A DNA stretch of 44,864 nt from Bacteroidota bacterium. GTDB taxonomy: Bacteria > Bacteroidota > Bacteroidia > Chitinophagales > UBA2359. Below are positions 42,597-44,864 of the stretch, in pieces. The stretch covers positions 1 through 44,864 of the forward strand of contig JAHDHV010000008.1 of NCBI GenBank assembly GCA_020631155.1, given 5' to 3'. The translations under genes and the position numbers were made by a program. The stretch's first letter is position 1. Each line of letters begins with the position of its first letter. Under the pieces are notes generated by a model, which searched no databases, was not told the DNA's origin, and worked only from the letters and a program-made list of their open reading frames with translations.

Positions 42597-43485
42597 AGCT
42601 TTTTTTTTACACAAGTTATTATTGTATTAATATCATATATGACTTTAAATGCCATTATTTTTTTATTTAAAAGTAATCAAGCTTAACAAACACATAGCAT
42701 TTAAGCAAAAAAAATAAACTCCTAACAATCAATAATTTAAACATGAAAATCTTGCAAAACACCTATTTTTCAGTCAAATAGTATCTATTGTTAAATGAAG
42801 TATTTTAAATGTACAATGTTTTGAATTTAATAAAAATAATAACATTTTAATAAAATCTTATTTATAACTGTATCCAATTTGAAAGCTAGGCTTATTTTTT
42901 GTCATAACAAAAACACAAGAACGTCAAGCAACTATCATTTATTTTTATTATTTTTACAGAGAAAGTGTTCTTAAGTACTTTGTTAGCCTTCTAATAGCAA
43001 AGCAGCTAACATTGTTCTTACTGCCCATTTCAAGAGCTTGTTTTGACTTCATACTTGGTTTAGAAAGTGCGCGTCTTTTGCTTTCAAATTTTGCCTTTTT
43101 ATTGGTACACATACGCCTGAAAAGTGCTTTATTTGACGATAAAATCCATTATTTTCGGCTTCAAAAATGCAATTCAAAACAAATTCTGAAGAAACATCTA
43201 CTACCCCATCACCTTGCCTTTTATTAACTACTGATAAAAACATAAGATTTAAACATCTTAGTAAGCTGTTTATTAACAAACACTTATGCCAAATATATTG
43301 CTAAATCTTTAGAACTACTTACTAGGCTCAAAAATAAGTACCCAAAGGTATTTAGTTTGATTTTTATGTGGGATTAACTATGCCACTAATCATTCATATT
43401 CAATGATTATAAACAGCCTTGCCTCCACATCGCCCCCTAACTTCTTTGGCATTAATGCTATTTTACTATCTATAATTATTGTACA
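42597..43485. other. Gene-free region before the thioredoxin-like gene
   Basis: About 890 bp, AT-rich. Short overlapping frames on both strands near 43012-43279 lack family features. TGTTAGC and GCTAACA arms lie near 42980-43013. I see no strong promoter of the TAnnTTTG type before 43486. Confidence 0.5.
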
Positions 43486-44742
43486 ATGAGACCATTACAC
43501 TATCTAAAAGCGATTATTATATTATTGATAGGTTGCTTATTGCTTTCGTCAAATGTGTTTGGCAAAGGCATTTTATTTGCACAAGGCAATTGGATACAAA
43601 TACAACAACAGGCACGAAAACAACAAAAACCCATTTTTGTAGAGGTTTATGTGGATGGATGTAAGCTGTGTAAAAAAATGGAGCAAGAGGTGTTTACCAC
43701 AAAGGAGGTAAGCAATTATTACAATGATCATTTTGTCAATTATAAAATAAATATTAATACAAGGGAAGGTAAAAATTTTAAGCAAACTTATCAAGTTAAC
43801 GAAACTCCTAATCTACTCTACTTTGATGCGACAGGCACTTTGCTTTATCGCGATGCAGGCAACCGAAATCCTAATGAGCTAATCGAAATCGGGCGTACCG
43901 CCAAACGAAAAGTAGTGATCACCTTAGAAAGCATGTTGCGACAATATCAAAATGGCTTCCGAAAGGCGAACTTTTTATACGACTTTGCTTATATGCTCAA
44001 AAAAAATAAACAAGCACATCAACAGGTTGTAAAGGAGTATTTGGAAAAGAAAAAAATTAAAAAGAGCAGTAAAAAAACGGAAAAAGACCTTACTTTCATT
44101 TATGACTTCGCTACACATAGCAAAAGCCCTGCTTTTAAATTGCTATTAAACACCAAAGAAGAATTTGAAAAAAAATATGGTATAGAGCACATCAACAGCA
44201 AAATTAGGCAAGTATTTATTCAGGATGCCAGCGTTATTGCAGCTAATCATCAGGAGAAAATGTTTAAGCAGTTGTATAAAATGGCCAAAAAGGTAGACTT
44301 TCCCGATCAGGCTTCTTTTTTGCTAAAATTAAAATCTATTTATTATACAACCGCCGAGCAAAAACAGCGCAAAAAAGAGGTAGAACATACAGCTTTGGAA
44401 AACAATAAACAGGCTTTATTACTCTATCAAAAAGCACAAAAACTCATTCATAATTCTAACAAAAAGCGAGATTTACAGCAAGCTAAACAATTATTACAAG
44501 AGTCTATCACGCTGTCTAATCAGTATGCAAATCACGAAACCTATGTTTACTTATTGTATCGTTTAGGAGAGCGTTCAGAAATGATAAAAATAGCTCAAAA
44601 AGCTTTAGAAATCGCTGAAAACCAATCCCTTGATGCACTTGCCCTGAAACGTTTTTTACAAAAAATAAACGTACAAATTCCCCCCACTAAACCTGCCTCT
44701 AGCCAATTTATCAACTATCAGGGGGGAGCAGTAAAGTTGTAG
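43486..44742 (+). CDS. Exported thioredoxin-fold protein
   Basis: A 418-residue exported protein. The signal segment is IILLIGCLLLSSNVFGKG (about 10-27). A thioredoxin-like domain follows: KPIFVEVYVDGCKLCKKMEQ with the redox pair Cys59-x-x-Cys62 (CKLC), then FVNYKINI and ETPNLLYFDATGTLLYRDAG with the cis-Pro position. The remaining 270 residues are helical and Lys-rich, possibly TPR-like (LLYQKAQKLIHNSNKKRDLQ). It may be a periplasmic disulfide or thiol reductase with its own protein-binding tail. No partner gene lies in the window. Confidence 0.8.
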   Translation: MRPLHYLKAIIILLIGCLLLSSNVFGKGILFAQGNWIQIQQQARKQQKPIFVEVYVDGCKLCKKMEQEVFTTKEVSNYYNDHFVNYKININTREGKNFKQTYQVNETPNLLYFDATGTLLYRDAGNRNPNELIEIGRTAKRKVVITLESMLRQYQNGFRKANFLYDFAYMLKKNKQAHQQVVKEYLEKKKIKKSSKKTEKDLTFIYDFATHSKSPAFKLLLNTKEEFEKKYGIEHINSKIRQVFIQDASVIAANHQEKMFKQLYKMAKKVDFPDQASFLLKLKSIYYTTAEQKQRKKEVEHTALENNKQALLLYQKAQKLIHNSNKKRDLQQAKQLLQESITLSNQYANHETYVYLLYRLGERSEMIKIAQKALEIAENQSLDALALKRFLQKINVQIPPTKPASSQFINYQGGAVKL

Positions 44743-44864
44743 TTTTAGCAATTCTAATAACAAGCAATTGAAATTATAGCGTGTGTCAAAAAAAGAGAGA
44801 TTTCATATAACAACCCACATTTCGCTGTTATTTTGCTATGTTAAACTAAATAAAAAAGTGTATA
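44743..44864. other. Window end, non-coding
   Basis: No gene. CCCACATTTCG at 44814-44824 matches the start of the possible MITE at 18686 (first 11 bp) and could be the edge of another copy continuing outside the window. Confidence 0.3.

Noticed and set aside
43012-43279. Two short overlapping frames on opposite strands
   Set aside because: Neither has recognisable domains, leader or codon bias, and both lie in AT-rich intergenic DNA.
1-44864. tRNA, rRNA, riboswitch or replication origin
   Set aside because: Nothing resembling a tRNA cloverleaf, rRNA core, known riboswitch consensus or DnaA-box cluster was seen by eye; a tRNAscan-SE and Rfam search would be decisive.

Overview
This 44.9-kb window is bacterial and almost certainly from the phylum Bacteroidota. 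It is AT-rich. It encodes a very large secreted protein with a type IX secretion (T9SS) C-terminal sorting domain and SprB-type repeats, a DUF4625 lipoprotein, a SPOR-repeat protein and a BamA-like surface antigen. Several genes carry the Bacteroidota-type promoter (TTG or TTTG, 19-22 bp, TAnnTTTG) and few have a visible Shine-Dalgarno. A Saprospira- or Lewinella-like lineage is a guess, not something the sequence proves. I see no rRNA, tRNA, CRISPR array or intact transposase.

Layout. 1-3376: a repeat-dense left end, then a minus-strand pair (alpha/beta hydrolase, CBS protein) and a 1-kb gene-free stretch. 3377-8015: housekeeping and accessory genes: Hsp15-like S4 protein, ATP-grasp enzyme, diheme cytochrome lipoprotein, DUF2177 membrane protein, HAD phosphatase, small secreted protein. 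8051-9774: a ParE-type toxin-antitoxin pair and an HNH endonuclease. 9927-14997: a glyoxylate-shunt locus, with isocitrate lyase and malate synthase on the minus strand facing a divergent RamB/ScfR-type regulator. 15096-21950: BamA-like protein, a two-helix membrane protein followed by an orphan DarG C-terminal-type gene, a PD-(D/E)XK-like protein, a hydrolase with an odd nucleophile elbow, and RidA. 22050-26420: a 1456-residue cysteine-rich T9SS protein with 15 near-identical repeats. 26779-33760: methyltransferase, two KASIII enzymes, ACP, SDR, ArnC-like glycosyltransferase, GNAT and MaoC hydratase, which read as a short-acyl plus sugar-modification cluster. 34191-44742: TMTC-like TPR protein, triple-SPOR protein, GT-C glycosyltransferase, DUF4625 lipoprotein, ferritin, and a thioredoxin-fold lipoprotein or secreted protein.

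The most distinctive feature is the intergenic DNA. At least four complete copies of a 255-323 bp non-coding element share 11-bp terminal inverted repeats (GGTATGTTTCA) and each is bounded by its own 8-bp target duplication. Around them are ten arrays of degenerate 7-bp repeats (TCTYAYR type), a second 7-bp family (ATTCGTA type), a repeat that carries one of these arrays, two long-hairpin elements with a shared core, a 100-bp repeat present twice in opposite orientation, and a second possible MITE type with 5-bp target duplications. Many of the heptamer arrays begin exactly at, or within a few bases of, a stop codon.

How genes work together: aceB/aceA and the ScfR-type regulator form a self-contained acetate or fatty-acid assimilation module. 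The KASIII-ACP-KASIII-SDR-MaoC set can build and reduce a short beta-hydroxyacyl chain that a PseH-like GNAT could place on an amino sugar destined for a glycan. The DarG-like gene lacks both the macrodomain and DarT, so its partner is unknown; the membrane protein just upstream is the only obvious candidate.
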